The position numbers were made by a program, and so were the translations under genes. The notes beneath the pieces are model-generated. The model did not search any database. It saw nothing but the letters and a program-made list of their open reading frames with translations, and had not been told where the DNA came from. 41,913 nt of DNA from SAR202 cluster bacterium Io17-Chloro-G4 (lineage in GTDB: Bacteria > Chloroflexota > Dehalococcoidia > Lucifugimonadales > UBA3495): contig MUCR01000059.1 in assembly GCA_002816455.1 (NCBI GenBank), positions 1-41,913 on the forward strand. The letters run 5' to 3'. Below, piece by piece: positions 32,644 to 40,165 of this stretch (positions are counted from its first letter, which is position 1; every line of letters starts with the position of its first letter).

Positions 32644-32660
32644 AAGTCTACCTCTTCATT
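32522..32660. repeat. Tandem 51-bp repeats carrying ribosome sites and start codons
   Basis: Start-like CAT trinucleotides (minus-strand ATG) recur at 32522, 32590 and 32641. The 51-bp unit includes CCTCTTCGTTTGTATCCGG and TGTTTCCTGCCCCTGGGCGG. The first interval is 68 bases because a 17-base piece (TCCGGTGTTTCCTGTG-like) is doubled inside it. Every copy contains the ribosome site, the ATG and the following GGxGCAGGA codons. Confidence 0.85.
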
Positions 32661-33980
32661 CCAATCCAGCATAATAATACGCACCCTGTCACCCGCCCTC
32701 TTAGTGGACAGATTCTCAGGGCAAATGGCCAGTCCATTGGCGCGGGACATGGATGTCAGTATGTTTGATCCTTGAGGTCCTGCGGGTTTGGCGTAGTAGG
32801 TGCCGTTTCGCCGCTCCACTTCGACCCTGGCGTATACCCGCCTGCCGTCGGCGTTGTGAATCGGCCCGGTAAGTACGCCTTCCACGACGGGTCGGGGCAG
32901 GCGGCTTCTCCCCAACATAGTCCTAATGGCGGGCCGCGCAAACATCTCAAAGGCCACCATGGCGCTCACCGGGTTTCCCGGCAGTCCTAGCAGCGGCACC
33001 GGGTTACCGTCGGGGTTGTCCAAATGCCCAAACGCCAGGGGCTTGGCCGGACGCATCCGCACCGACCAGAAGTTCATATCGCCGCGCTGGGTTAAAACGT
33101 CCTTTACGATATCGTAATCACCCTTGGAAACGCCAGCCGAGGTGATGACCAAGTCCGAATCCACTGCGGCTTCCAATTTGCTCCGCAAATCTTCGATATT
33201 GTCCCTCGCGATGCCCAACAATTTGGGAATACCGCCGCATTCGATTACCGAAGCTGCCACGCTGGCGCTATTGCTATCGTAAATTTTGGCTGGCTCCAGC
33301 AAACGGCCTGTTTCCGACAGCTCGTCGCCGGTGGCCAAAATAGCTACCACCGGACTGCGGACCACCGAGACCGACTCCAAGCCTAAGGACGCCATTACCC
33401 CCACTTCCGCAGGCCGGATAACGGTCCCCTTGTCCAAGACCAACTGGCCGTTCTGAATATCTTCCCCGGCAGGGCGAACGTTGCAACCGTAGGGCAGGTC
33501 GGCCATGATGGCCACTTCTTCCAAGGGTTCGCCAGCGGCTTTACGAGCGACTTCGTCGGTTTCTTCAAACGGCACCACAGTGTCGGCCCCGCTGGGTATG
33601 GTAGCGCCGGTCATTATGCGCACGGCGGTTGCGGGCAATACCGTTTGGGTAGGTACTTGGCCAGCGGCCACCAAGCCAATGACTTTCAGCTTGCGAGGGG
33701 CATTCTCAGAGGCGTCTACAATATCTTCCCTGCGAACAGCATAGCCGTCCATCCCCGAATTGGCCGACGGTGGGAGGTCCAATGGTGAACTAACATCGGT
33801 AGCCAGCACACAGCCCAATGCTTCCAGCAAAGGTGTCTCCACCGGCTGTAGCGGACTGAAGCTGGCCATAATCCGCTGATAGGCCTCCTCCACGCTTAGC
33901 ATGTCTTGCTGGTCGTGGCGGTGGCCGTGCTGGTGGGCAGTTTCGGTTACTTCAGTATGTTGGTGTGTGTGACTACTCAT
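32640..33980 (-). CDS. moeA: Molybdopterin molybdotransferase MoeA with His-rich N-terminus
   Basis: The 446-residue enzyme inserts molybdenum into adenylylated molybdopterin. Family motifs are complete: PPSANSGMDGYAVRREDI, MTGATIPSGADTVVPFEET, VGVMASLGLESVSVVRSPVVAILATGDEL, ITSAGVSKGDYDIVKDVL, and LPGNPVSAMVAFEMFARP. The first 26 residues contain seven histidines (MSSHTHQHTEV, then AHQHGHRHDQQD) and are extra to the usual start near MLSVEEAYQRIM. They may bind metal. The ATG at 33980 is preceded by AAGG; the internal ATG has no ribosome site, so the His-rich start is likely real. It follows pheT by 31 bases in the same operon. Confidence 0.95.
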   Translation of the reverse strand: MSSHTHQHTEVTETAHQHGHRHDQQDMLSVEEAYQRIMASFSPLQPVETPLLEALGCVLATDVSSPLDLPPSANSGMDGYAVRREDIVDASENAPRKLKVIGLVAAGQVPTQTVLPATAVRIMTGATIPSGADTVVPFEETDEVARKAAGEPLEEVAIMADLPYGCNVRPAGEDIQNGQLVLDKGTVIRPAEVGVMASLGLESVSVVRSPVVAILATGDELSETGRLLEPAKIYDSNSASVAASVIECGGIPKLLGIARDNIEDLRSKLEAAVDSDLVITSAGVSKGDYDIVKDVLTQRGDMNFWSVRMRPAKPLAFGHLDNPDGNPVPLLGLPGNPVSAMVAFEMFARPAIRTMLGRSRLPRPVVEGVLTGPIHNADGRRVYARVEVERRNGTYYAKPAGPQGSNILTSMSRANGLAICPENLSTKRAGDRVRIIMLDWNEEVDL

Positions 33981-34011
33981 AATATGCCTTACGTTCGCCA
34001 GACAAAGCCTC

Positions 34012-36423
34012 TTAACCCCGTAGAGAGGCCCCGAGCTCCTGTTCCAAGCTGCGCAGCAGACCTTGCAGGGATCGGTTTACTTCTTCGGTGGTCAAAGTGC
34101 GGTCGTTTGCTTGAAAATAAACATGATAAGCCAATGACTTTGTGCCCGGCTCGACGTTTTCTCCGCTGTAAATATCGAATAACTCCGCCCGCACCACCAT
34201 ACGGTGGCGGTTGATTATACCCTCAACGGCGGCCGCAGTCACATTGCCCGGCAAAACCAAAGCCAGGTCCCTAGTGGCGGCGGGAAACCGTGATATTTGC
34301 GAAAAGTGCCTGGCTGTGTCCGGTATCGCTTGTAGCAATTGATCCAGACTGATCTCGAAAAATGACACAGGCCTGGGCCTCAAATCAAATTTATCGGCTA
34401 CTAATGTATGCACCTCCCCCACATAACCCAATGTCGCGCCGTCCGCATTTTCAGCCTTAATCACTGCGCAACGTCCGGGATGGAAAAAGGGACTCTCCTC
34501 GGGTTCGTACTGGACGCTTACGCCCAAGCGTTCCAATAATGCTTCCACTACTCCTTTGGCGTCGAAGAAATCCAGGGCGCCGCTAGATTCCAACCACGAA
34601 GCCTCGCTCCTCTGGCCCGCCAAGATTCCAGCTACGACCTGGCGCTCATCGGGAAGGTCGTTTGCTTGGGCCAGGAACACCCGGCCTACCTCGAATAAAC
34701 GAAAGGGTCCTTCACCGTGGCCTTGGTTGGCGGCCAAGGTGCCTAGCAAACTTGGCCTAAGGGTTGGGCGAAGCCACTCTTCGGACACATTCAAAGAGTT
34801 TGATAGGCGCAAAGTCTCGCCAGAGTTTGTCGGCCACTCTGCTTTCTGAAGGTCTTCTAAACTCACTAGGGGATAATTGATGACTTCCTGCAATCCAGTG
34901 GCCGCCAACTCGTCTTTCACCGTCTCCCCCAGCTTCCGCCCGGAGTCGGGTCTCTGGGAAGGAATGGGTGTGGAAAGCGCCGTAGTCGGGACGGAGTCGT
35001 AGCCAGCGATCCTCACCACTTCCTCAATCAGGTCTTCCTCGATATTGATGTCGTTCCGCCAGTAGGGAACGTCCACTTCCACCTTGTCCGGCCCTGCCCT
35101 GTGAGTGGAAAAACCCAGGGAGTTCAGAACTCGGTCCACCGTCTCCGCTCCGAATTCCATTCCCAATACTCTGTTCAAGCGCTCAGCGGTCAAGGTAACC
35201 TTCTGAGTTTCCTGTGGCTGGCCGGTGAACACATCGATAATACCTGCGGAGATTCGGCCGCCGGCGGACTCTTGAATCAGTTTGGTTGCCCGCCTAAGGG
35301 CAATGAGCGCTAGCTCGGACCTTAACCCCTTTTCAAACCTTAAGGTTGCTTCCGTGCGCAGCCGCAATTCTTGGGCGGTTTCCCGATTGTTGTATCCGTC
35401 GAAAGTGGCCGACTCCAGAAGTACGCGGGTCGTTGACCCGCTGATTTCGCTGTTGGCACCGCCGATGACCCCGCCGATGCCTATTGGGTCATTGCTATCC
35501 GCAATCACCAACACCCGGTCGCTCAACTTGCGCTCGATTCCGTCTAGAGTCACCAGCGTCTCGCCGACCTTCGCGCGCCGGACGATAATCGTCTTATCTT
35601 TAAGCAGGTCATAGTCAAAGGCGTGGAGCGGCTGGTTGTACTCCAGCATGACGAAGTTGGTCACGTCCACCACATTATTGATGGGCCGAAAGCCAGCTTT
35701 GGTCAAACGGTCTTGCAGCCACTGAGGGGATGGACCGATGGTTACGCCGCTGATTAGGCTTGCGGTATAGCGATAGCACAGGTCAGGGTCCGCCACGCTG
35801 ATGGAAATATCATCCGTTATGGGACCCCCTTCCTCCGCGTAGTATCCGTCGGGTTCCCTGACGACTTGCCCGGTCAAGGCAGCCACCTCATGAGCGACGC
35901 CCAGGATGGAAAAACAGTCCAGCCGGTTGGGCGTGACCTCCAGGTCCAAGACGGTATCGCCCAAATACTCGTCCAAGGGTGTGCCCAAAGGAGCGTCTTC
36001 GGGGAGAACAATGATGCCCGAATGGTCTTCGCCAAGTCCCAACTCCAACTCAGAGCAAATCATGCCTTGAGATTCCACTCCGCGGATTTTCGCGGCCTTC
36101 AACGTTTCGTGCTTCCCCGTGTGGGTGTTAAGCAGGTTTGCCCCCACCTTTGCGAAGCAGATTTTCTGGTCGGTCGCCACGTTAGGGGCACCGCAAACCA
36201 CTTCCATCTGTTCCGTTCCAGTGGTCACCTGGCAGAGGGAAAGGCGGTCGGCTTGGGGATGAGGCCGCACGGCCAGCACCTGCCCCACAAAGCAACCGCT
36301 CCAGCCTCCGGTTGCCAAGACCTCACCCACCTCCACGCCTGCCATGGTTAGCCGGTGGGCCAAGTCCTTGGCCGGAAGATTCACATCAACGTAGTCGCGC
36401 AACCAACTCAGGGGAACTTTCAC
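34012..36423 (-). CDS. pheT: Phenylalanine-tRNA ligase beta subunit
   Basis: The 803-residue protein forms the alpha2-beta2 enzyme with PheS and charges tRNA-Phe. From the N-terminus: MKVPLSWLRDYVDVNLPAKD start, EMAP/tRNA-binding domain (about 39-150, VGQVLAVRPHPQADRLSLCQVTTG), B3/B4 editing domain, B5 domain (about 400-475), the catalytic-like core, and the C-terminal anticodon-binding FDX-ACB domain (SRFPAATRDLALVLP to the end). Length is standard. It starts 14 bases after the pheS stop. Confidence 0.97.
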   Translation of the reverse strand: MKVPLSWLRDYVDVNLPAKDLAHRLTMAGVEVGEVLATGGWSGCFVGQVLAVRPHPQADRLSLCQVTTGTEQMEVVCGAPNVATDQKICFAKVGANLLNTHTGKHETLKAAKIRGVESQGMICSELELGLGEDHSGIIVLPEDAPLGTPLDEYLGDTVLDLEVTPNRLDCFSILGVAHEVAALTGQVVREPDGYYAEEGGPITDDISISVADPDLCYRYTASLISGVTIGPSPQWLQDRLTKAGFRPINNVVDVTNFVMLEYNQPLHAFDYDLLKDKTIIVRRAKVGETLVTLDGIERKLSDRVLVIADSNDPIGIGGVIGGANSEISGSTTRVLLESATFDGYNNRETAQELRLRTEATLRFEKGLRSELALIALRRATKLIQESAGGRISAGIIDVFTGQPQETQKVTLTAERLNRVLGMEFGAETVDRVLNSLGFSTHRAGPDKVEVDVPYWRNDINIEEDLIEEVVRIAGYDSVPTTALSTPIPSQRPDSGRKLGETVKDELAATGLQEVINYPLVSLEDLQKAEWPTNSGETLRLSNSLNVSEEWLRPTLRPSLLGTLAANQGHGEGPFRLFEVGRVFLAQANDLPDERQVVAGILAGQRSEASWLESSGALDFFDAKGVVEALLERLGVSVQYEPEESPFFHPGRCAVIKAENADGATLGYVGEVHTLVADKFDLRPRPVSFFEISLDQLLQAIPDTARHFSQISRFPAATRDLALVLPGNVTAAAVEGIINRHRMVVRAELFDIYSGENVEPGTKSLAYHVYFQANDRTLTTEEVNRSLQGLLRSLEQELGASLRG

Positions 36424-36437
36424 TTAGATTATCTCGA

Positions 36438-37556
36438 TCAGAACTGGCGCAAGAAGCGCAGGTCGTTAGCGTAAAACAACCGGATGTCTTCTATACCGTA
36501 CTTCAGCATAGCGATGCGCTCCGGCCCCAAACCAAAGGCGAAGCCGGTGTACTTCTCCGGATCATAGCCCACTCCGGCGAGCACTTTGGGATGCACCATC
36601 CCGGCTCCCATGATCTCGATCCAACCGCTGTCCCGGCAGATTCGGCAACCGTCGCCTTCGCCTTCGCATGCAAAGCAGTCTATGGACATATCGACGCCGG
36701 GCTCAACGAAAGGGAAATAGTCGCAACGGAAGCGTACCTTCCGGTCTTCGCCAAACAACCGCCGAGCAAACTCGTAAAGCGTGCCCTTCAGGTCGGCGAA
36801 GGTAATCCCTTCATCCACTGCCAGCCCTTCCACTTGATAGAAGTGCCACTCGTGGGTAGCGTCCGTCGCCTCATACCGGTAGCACTTCCCAGGCACCACG
36901 ACCCTTATGGGAGGGCGGGAGCTTTCCATTACTCGTGCTTGCATGGGCGACGTATGAGTGCGAAGCAACATGGGCTGCTCACCGGCTTCGTTCTGGTAGT
37001 CGACCCACAGGGTGTTCCACATATCCCGGGCAGGGTGGCCCCGGGGAATGTTTAGCATTTCGAAGTTGTAGTGGTCCCACTCGACTTCGGGGCCCTCCAC
37101 GACGCTGAAGCCTAGATCGGAAAACACGCCGCAGATTTCCCGCACAATCTGGGTGGTGGGGTGGAGCCTGCCTACGGGAGTGGTACGACCGGGGAGCGTA
37201 ACGTCCAGTTTGTCCTGACTAGCCGATGTGGCCAACTCCGCGCCGTCTATCTCAGCGCTACGGCGCTCCAAGTTCTGTTCCAGGGTCCCCTTGGCCTCGT
37301 TGGCCAGAGAACCGACCAACCGCCGTTCATCAATATCAAGTCCGGAGAGTCCCCGAAGCAAGAGCGTCAAACGCCCGCGTCTGCCTAAATAGGCAACCCG
37401 CCAAGTTTCCAGTTCTTCGTAGGTGCCTAACTTACTTAACTCGTCCACCGCCTCACGGGTGAGTCTCTCGATAGTTTGACTTGAAGGCGGTTCACTTGTG
37501 GGTTGGGTCAAGTCTGCTCGCTCGTGTCCGCTTGTGTGAAATTTTGCCCAGAACAA
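36438..37556 (-). CDS. pheS: Phenylalanine-tRNA ligase alpha subunit
   Basis: The catalytic subunit has the class II motifs: HPTTQIVREICGVFSDLGF, KCYRYEATDATHEWHFYQVEG (motif 2) and GFAFGLGPERIAMLKYGI (motif 3). The N-terminal coiled-coil arm that grips tRNA is present. A four-cysteine insert (CFACEGEGDGCRICRDSGW) is a form seen in some bacterial PheS proteins. The start is unsettled: TTG 37556 gives 372 residues but lacks a ribosome site, and another TTG about 15 codons later (LTQPTSEPPSS) is equally possible. First gene of the pheS-pheT-moeA-ORF-hypothetical operon. Confidence 0.96.
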   Translation of the reverse strand: MFWAKFHTSGHERADLTQPTSEPPSSQTIERLTREAVDELSKLGTYEELETWRVAYLGRRGRLTLLLRGLSGLDIDERRLVGSLANEAKGTLEQNLERRSAEIDGAELATSASQDKLDVTLPGRTTPVGRLHPTTQIVREICGVFSDLGFSVVEGPEVEWDHYNFEMLNIPRGHPARDMWNTLWVDYQNEAGEQPMLLRTHTSPMQARVMESSRPPIRVVVPGKCYRYEATDATHEWHFYQVEGLAVDEGITFADLKGTLYEFARRLFGEDRKVRFRCDYFPFVEPGVDMSIDCFACEGEGDGCRICRDSGWIEIMGAGMVHPKVLAGVGYDPEKYTGFAFGLGPERIAMLKYGIEDIRLFYANDLRFLRQF

Positions 37557-37587
37557 TACACGTTCTTAGGCCGGTGTGGGTTAAGCC

Positions 37588-37616
37588 ATTATAAAAATCG
37601 GGAAACCAGCGGTCAA
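37588..37616 (-). promoter_or_regulatory. Promoter of the pheS-pheT-moeA operon
   Basis: TTGACC (37616-37611), 17-base spacer and a perfect TATAAT (37593-37588) on the minus strand. The transcript should start near 37581, about 25 bases before TTG 37556. Confidence 0.8.
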
Positions 37617-37704
37617 GTATGCCAAAGGAGATTTAGTCCTTACCTACTCGACAACCACGGAGTGATTCGCCGGGATTTTACTATTATAGAGTGACATGAC
37701 AAGA

Positions 37705-37733
37705 TTGAATTAGAATATAAGTTCTGATATTAT
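37705..37733 (+). promoter_or_regulatory. Promoter of the zinc-ribbon mini-protein
   Basis: TTGAAT (37705-37710), 17-base spacer, TATTAT (37728-37733) on the + strand, within an AT-rich patch. It faces away from the pheS promoter; leader to GTG 37851 about 110 bases. Confidence 0.6.
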
Positions 37734-37850
37734 CTTACCAAAGCCGGAAGTGAATCTGCCCAGCCTGGAGGCATACATTGGCCCATGCGGACAGAATAGC
37801 CGGTGGGCCATGCCGCTATTAGATCCATTAACAAACTAAGGGGCGGATTC

Positions 37851-38000
37851 GTGAGTTGGTTCCGTCTCAAAGCCTGTCCGAAGTGTCACGGGAACCTGGC
37901 ATCGGACGAAGGCGATTGGCTATGCCTGCAATGCGGCACCTACTACTATAAGGGACTTTATGACTATCCTGGTTCTAACAAGGCTCAGCGCCCTCGCTGA
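37851..38000 (+). CDS. Zinc-ribbon mini-protein
   Basis: From GTG 37851, preceded by GGGGCGGAT, the product is 49 residues: MSWFRLKACPKCHGNLASDE, then GDWLCLQCGTYYYKG. Cys9, Cys12, Cys25 and Cys28 form a CPxC...CxxC zinc ribbon. An upstream GTG (37803) would add 16 residues without a ribosome site. Such tiny ribbons often bind nucleic acid or proteins; role unknown. The RuvC-like gene begins 220 bases downstream on the same strand. Confidence 0.7.
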   Translation: MSWFRLKACPKCHGNLASDEGDWLCLQCGTYYYKGLYDYPGSNKAQRPR

Positions 38001-38223
38001 CCCCGGAAGCTGCAACCCAGGTCGATGGGCGGTCGAGTTCCCCCGTAGAACCGGATAGGCGAGACGGGCCGAAGTATCCGCCGCAGCGCCAAGAGCGGTC
38101 ATTGGGATGGGCGCTGATGGCAAACCCGGCAATGGCGAGCTCATACCCCGTATTCGTCTCATCTACCACTGATTTACTCCCCTCATACATCACCCGCAAA
38201 GTTGACCTGGCCAGGAGCCGGCA

Positions 38224-38760
38224 ATGAGCCGCGGAAAATCAAAAGCAACCCTATTAGCCTTGGACGCCGGGGTTCGGCAGACAGGCTGGGCGATATTTTG
38301 CTCCGGCCGCCAAGTGAGCACCGGTATGATCGGCATAAGGGCCAGGCGAGGAATTGACGCCCCCGCCCGGCTAATTCACCTGATGGAATGCCTGGACCTG
38401 TTGGTGGAAGAGTGGCATCCGGCGGCGGTGGCCCACAGCCGCCCCTCCGGCATCCACTGGCCCGTCCCGGCTTTGGAATTGCTGGAAACGGCCATCCTAG
38501 AGTGTTCTCAGCGATGCGGTCTTCCGGTTTATGCCTATACCACTCAAGAGGTCCGAACCGCCGCCACCGGCCATCCCAACACTTCCAAGGACGAATTAGC
38601 CTACGCCGTCATGGCAGGTTTGGGGCTCATAGGTTTGGAAAAAACGGCCCACGAGTGGGAGGCGATTGCAGTTGGCCGCTACCATTTGACTCGGCAGCGA
38701 ACCAAGCGAGCGCGCGGCGCTGTGCCTGAAAGTTCGTCCGAGGAGAACGCTACACCTTAA
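38224..38760 (+). CDS. RuvC-like (RNase H fold) protein with altered active site
   Basis: The 178-residue protein starts at ATG 38224 with AGGAG seven bases upstream. LLALDAGVRQTGWAIF corresponds to the first strand of RuvC (E. coli IILGIDPGSRVTGYGV), and the total length and the C-terminal HEWEAIAVGRYHL helix also fit RuvC (E. coli DAADALAIAITH). By this alignment the first catalytic Asp is Asp14. The Glu of the second strand is replaced in AAVAHSRPSG (His71). The last pair becomes His143 and Glu146; a His at that place is known for Thermus RuvC. It may be a diverged nuclease or a non-catalytic relative. No ruvA or ruvB is adjacent. Alignment is by eye. Confidence 0.65.
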   Translation: MSRGKSKATLLALDAGVRQTGWAIFCSGRQVSTGMIGIRARRGIDAPARLIHLMECLDLLVEEWHPAAVAHSRPSGIHWPVPALELLETAILECSQRCGLPVYAYTTQEVRTAATGHPNTSKDELAYAVMAGLGLIGLEKTAHEWEAIAVGRYHLTRQRTKRARGAVPESSSEENATP

Positions 38761-38784
38761 AGGAAGCCAGCTGATAGCCGCTAC

Positions 38785-39894
38785 TTAGCCCCAAACCTTA
38801 CGGGCGGTTTCCACCACCAATTCCAGCTTGCGCCACTGCTCGTCCTCAGTGAGTAGATTTCCACCGGCCATAGAGGCGAAGCCGCACTGGGCGCTGAGCG
38901 CCATGTTCTCAACGGGAAAGTATCGAGAAGCCTCTTCGATTCGGCGCAGCAATTCTTCTTGTGATTCCAAATGCGGCTCTTTGCTGCTTACCAGACCCAG
39001 CACCACCATTTTGTCCTTTGGCACAAAACGCAGGGGCTCGAACGTCCCAGCCCGCTCCGTGTCGTACTCCAGCAAGAACCGGTCAACAGCCAGCGTTCCG
39101 AACAGCGCTTCGGCTATAGGCTCGTAGCCGCCCTCGGCATACCATTTGCTCTGGTTGTTGCCGCGGCAAAGGTGGATGGCGACGGTTAGCCCCTCCCGGC
39201 GAGCGCCTTCCAGGCAGGCGTTGTCGGCGGCCAAGGCCTCTTGAAACGACTTATCCGGGTCTTCGCCCAAGTCCCGCAGGTGTTGACGCCAAATTGGGTC
39301 CACATAGTAGCTATAGCGGGGTTCATCCACTTGAATGTATGGGACGCCGTCTTGAATTAACGCTGAGATTTCGTCCTTGATAACCGAAACCAAGTCCGCC
39401 AGCAAATCGGAGTGGGTTGGGTAGGCGATGTCGGACAACCCCGGCTGGTAAACGATGGCCGGAAATTGATTTGGACTGGGGACGGTCATCTTGAAGGGAC
39501 CGGGAGCGTGTTTCGACAGGAAACTGGTCTGGACTTCGGTCAGTCGGCGCACCTGGCGCAATTTCCCGCCAACGACGTGGCGGGTTCCCAATTGTTGAGG
39601 TTGCTCGCCTGGCCCTTTCCAAATTCTGGTTACAGCAGGCTGACCCGTTTCCACAAAACCCTCTACAGCCTCTTCCAGGTCATTCTGAAAGCCAGCCCGC
39701 CGGAATTCGCCGTCGCTCAGAATGTCCAGTCCGATGCTCTTCTGACGTTCCAACGCGCTAATAATCGCCACATCCTCCGTCCGGCCCAAGTCTTCCTGAC
39801 TCAAACGGCCTTCATAAAACGCAGCTCGGGCTTCTTTTAACTCTACAGGCCGCAACAAACTCCCAAGATTGTCTGCCCGGTAAGTTTCGGCCAT
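38785..39894 (-). CDS. MetE C-terminal-domain-like zinc methyltransferase (core-MetE type), A
   Basis: The 369-residue protein matches the C-terminal catalytic domain of cobalamin-independent methionine synthase (UROD/MetE-like barrel). Predicted zinc ligands are His241 and Cys243 (AIHLCRGNNQ), Glu276 (LLEYDTERAG) and Cys337 (SAQCGFAS). Substrate-side motifs DGEFRRAGF (61-69) and IQVDEPRYS are present. It lacks the N-terminal folate-binding half of MetE, as do archaeal and Chloroflexota core forms, whose methyl donor may be a methyl-corrinoid or another compound. ATG 39894 has AGGAG at some distance. It is divergent from a second, different copy at 40166. Confidence 0.9.
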   Translation of the reverse strand: MAETYRADNLGSLLRPVELKEARAAFYEGRLSQEDLGRTEDVAIISALERQKSIGLDILSDGEFRRAGFQNDLEEAVEGFVETGQPAVTRIWKGPGEQPQQLGTRHVVGGKLRQVRRLTEVQTSFLSKHAPGPFKMTVPSPNQFPAIVYQPGLSDIAYPTHSDLLADLVSVIKDEISALIQDGVPYIQVDEPRYSYYVDPIWRQHLRDLGEDPDKSFQEALAADNACLEGARREGLTVAIHLCRGNNQSKWYAEGGYEPIAEALFGTLAVDRFLLEYDTERAGTFEPLRFVPKDKMVVLGLVSSKEPHLESQEELLRRIEEASRYFPVENMALSAQCGFASMAGGNLLTEDEQWRKLELVVETARKVWG

Positions 39895-39949
39895 ACCTCG
39901 CGCTCCTACATCTTGATTTTGGCAACCAATCGCCTGAAATCAAGCGCTA

Positions 39950-39978
39950 ATGTTATTTACACGGATTTAAGCTGTCAA
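39950..39978 (-). promoter_or_regulatory. Promoter of core-MetE A
   Basis: Perfect TTGACA (39978-39973), 17-base spacer, TAACAT (39955-39950) on the minus strand. The -10 is identical to that of the promoter at 710-738. About 55 bases lie between the -10 and ATG 39894. Confidence 0.7.
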
Positions 39979-40064
39979 CAGACGCAAACACGACCCCGTA
40001 ATACCGCTACGGAACCACCTTGCTCACCAATCTGGCGGTTGAGGCGCAAAACACGTGTGGACCA

Positions 40065-40073
40065 TGCTACAAT
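40065..40073 (+). promoter_or_regulatory. Possible extended -10 promoter of core-MetE B
   Basis: TG-C-TACAAT (40065-40073) is a good extended -10 about 90 bases before ATG 40166. The -35 region is poor. Confidence 0.4.
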
Positions 40074-40115
40074 CCCGTCCTACTTGGCCCGACTGTCTTC
40101 AACCTACAGACGATG

Positions 40116-40136
40116 GATGACCAATTTTCGGTCATC
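40116..40136 (+). promoter_or_regulatory. Inverted repeat in the leader of core-MetE B
   Basis: GATGACC (40116-40122) and GGTCATC (40130-40136) are perfect 7-base arms around a 7-base AATTTTC loop, 30 bases upstream of ATG 40166. It could be an operator or a short hairpin controlling the transcript. No known riboswitch was recognised. Confidence 0.5.
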
Positions 40137-40165
40137 GGCCCGCTCAAACTCGCAAGGAGCCTCAA

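Noticed and set aside
37557-37850. A tRNA or small RNA in the pheS upstream gap.
   Set aside because: No cloverleaf or conserved TTCGA-type arm could be found; the region is explained by two divergent promoters.
27890-40132. The same 13-mer ACCAATTTTCGGT at 27890-27902 and 40120-40132, inside two different dyads.
   Set aside because: By rough count a window of this size should hold tens of random exact 13-mer matches, so this alone is not evidence for a shared operator.
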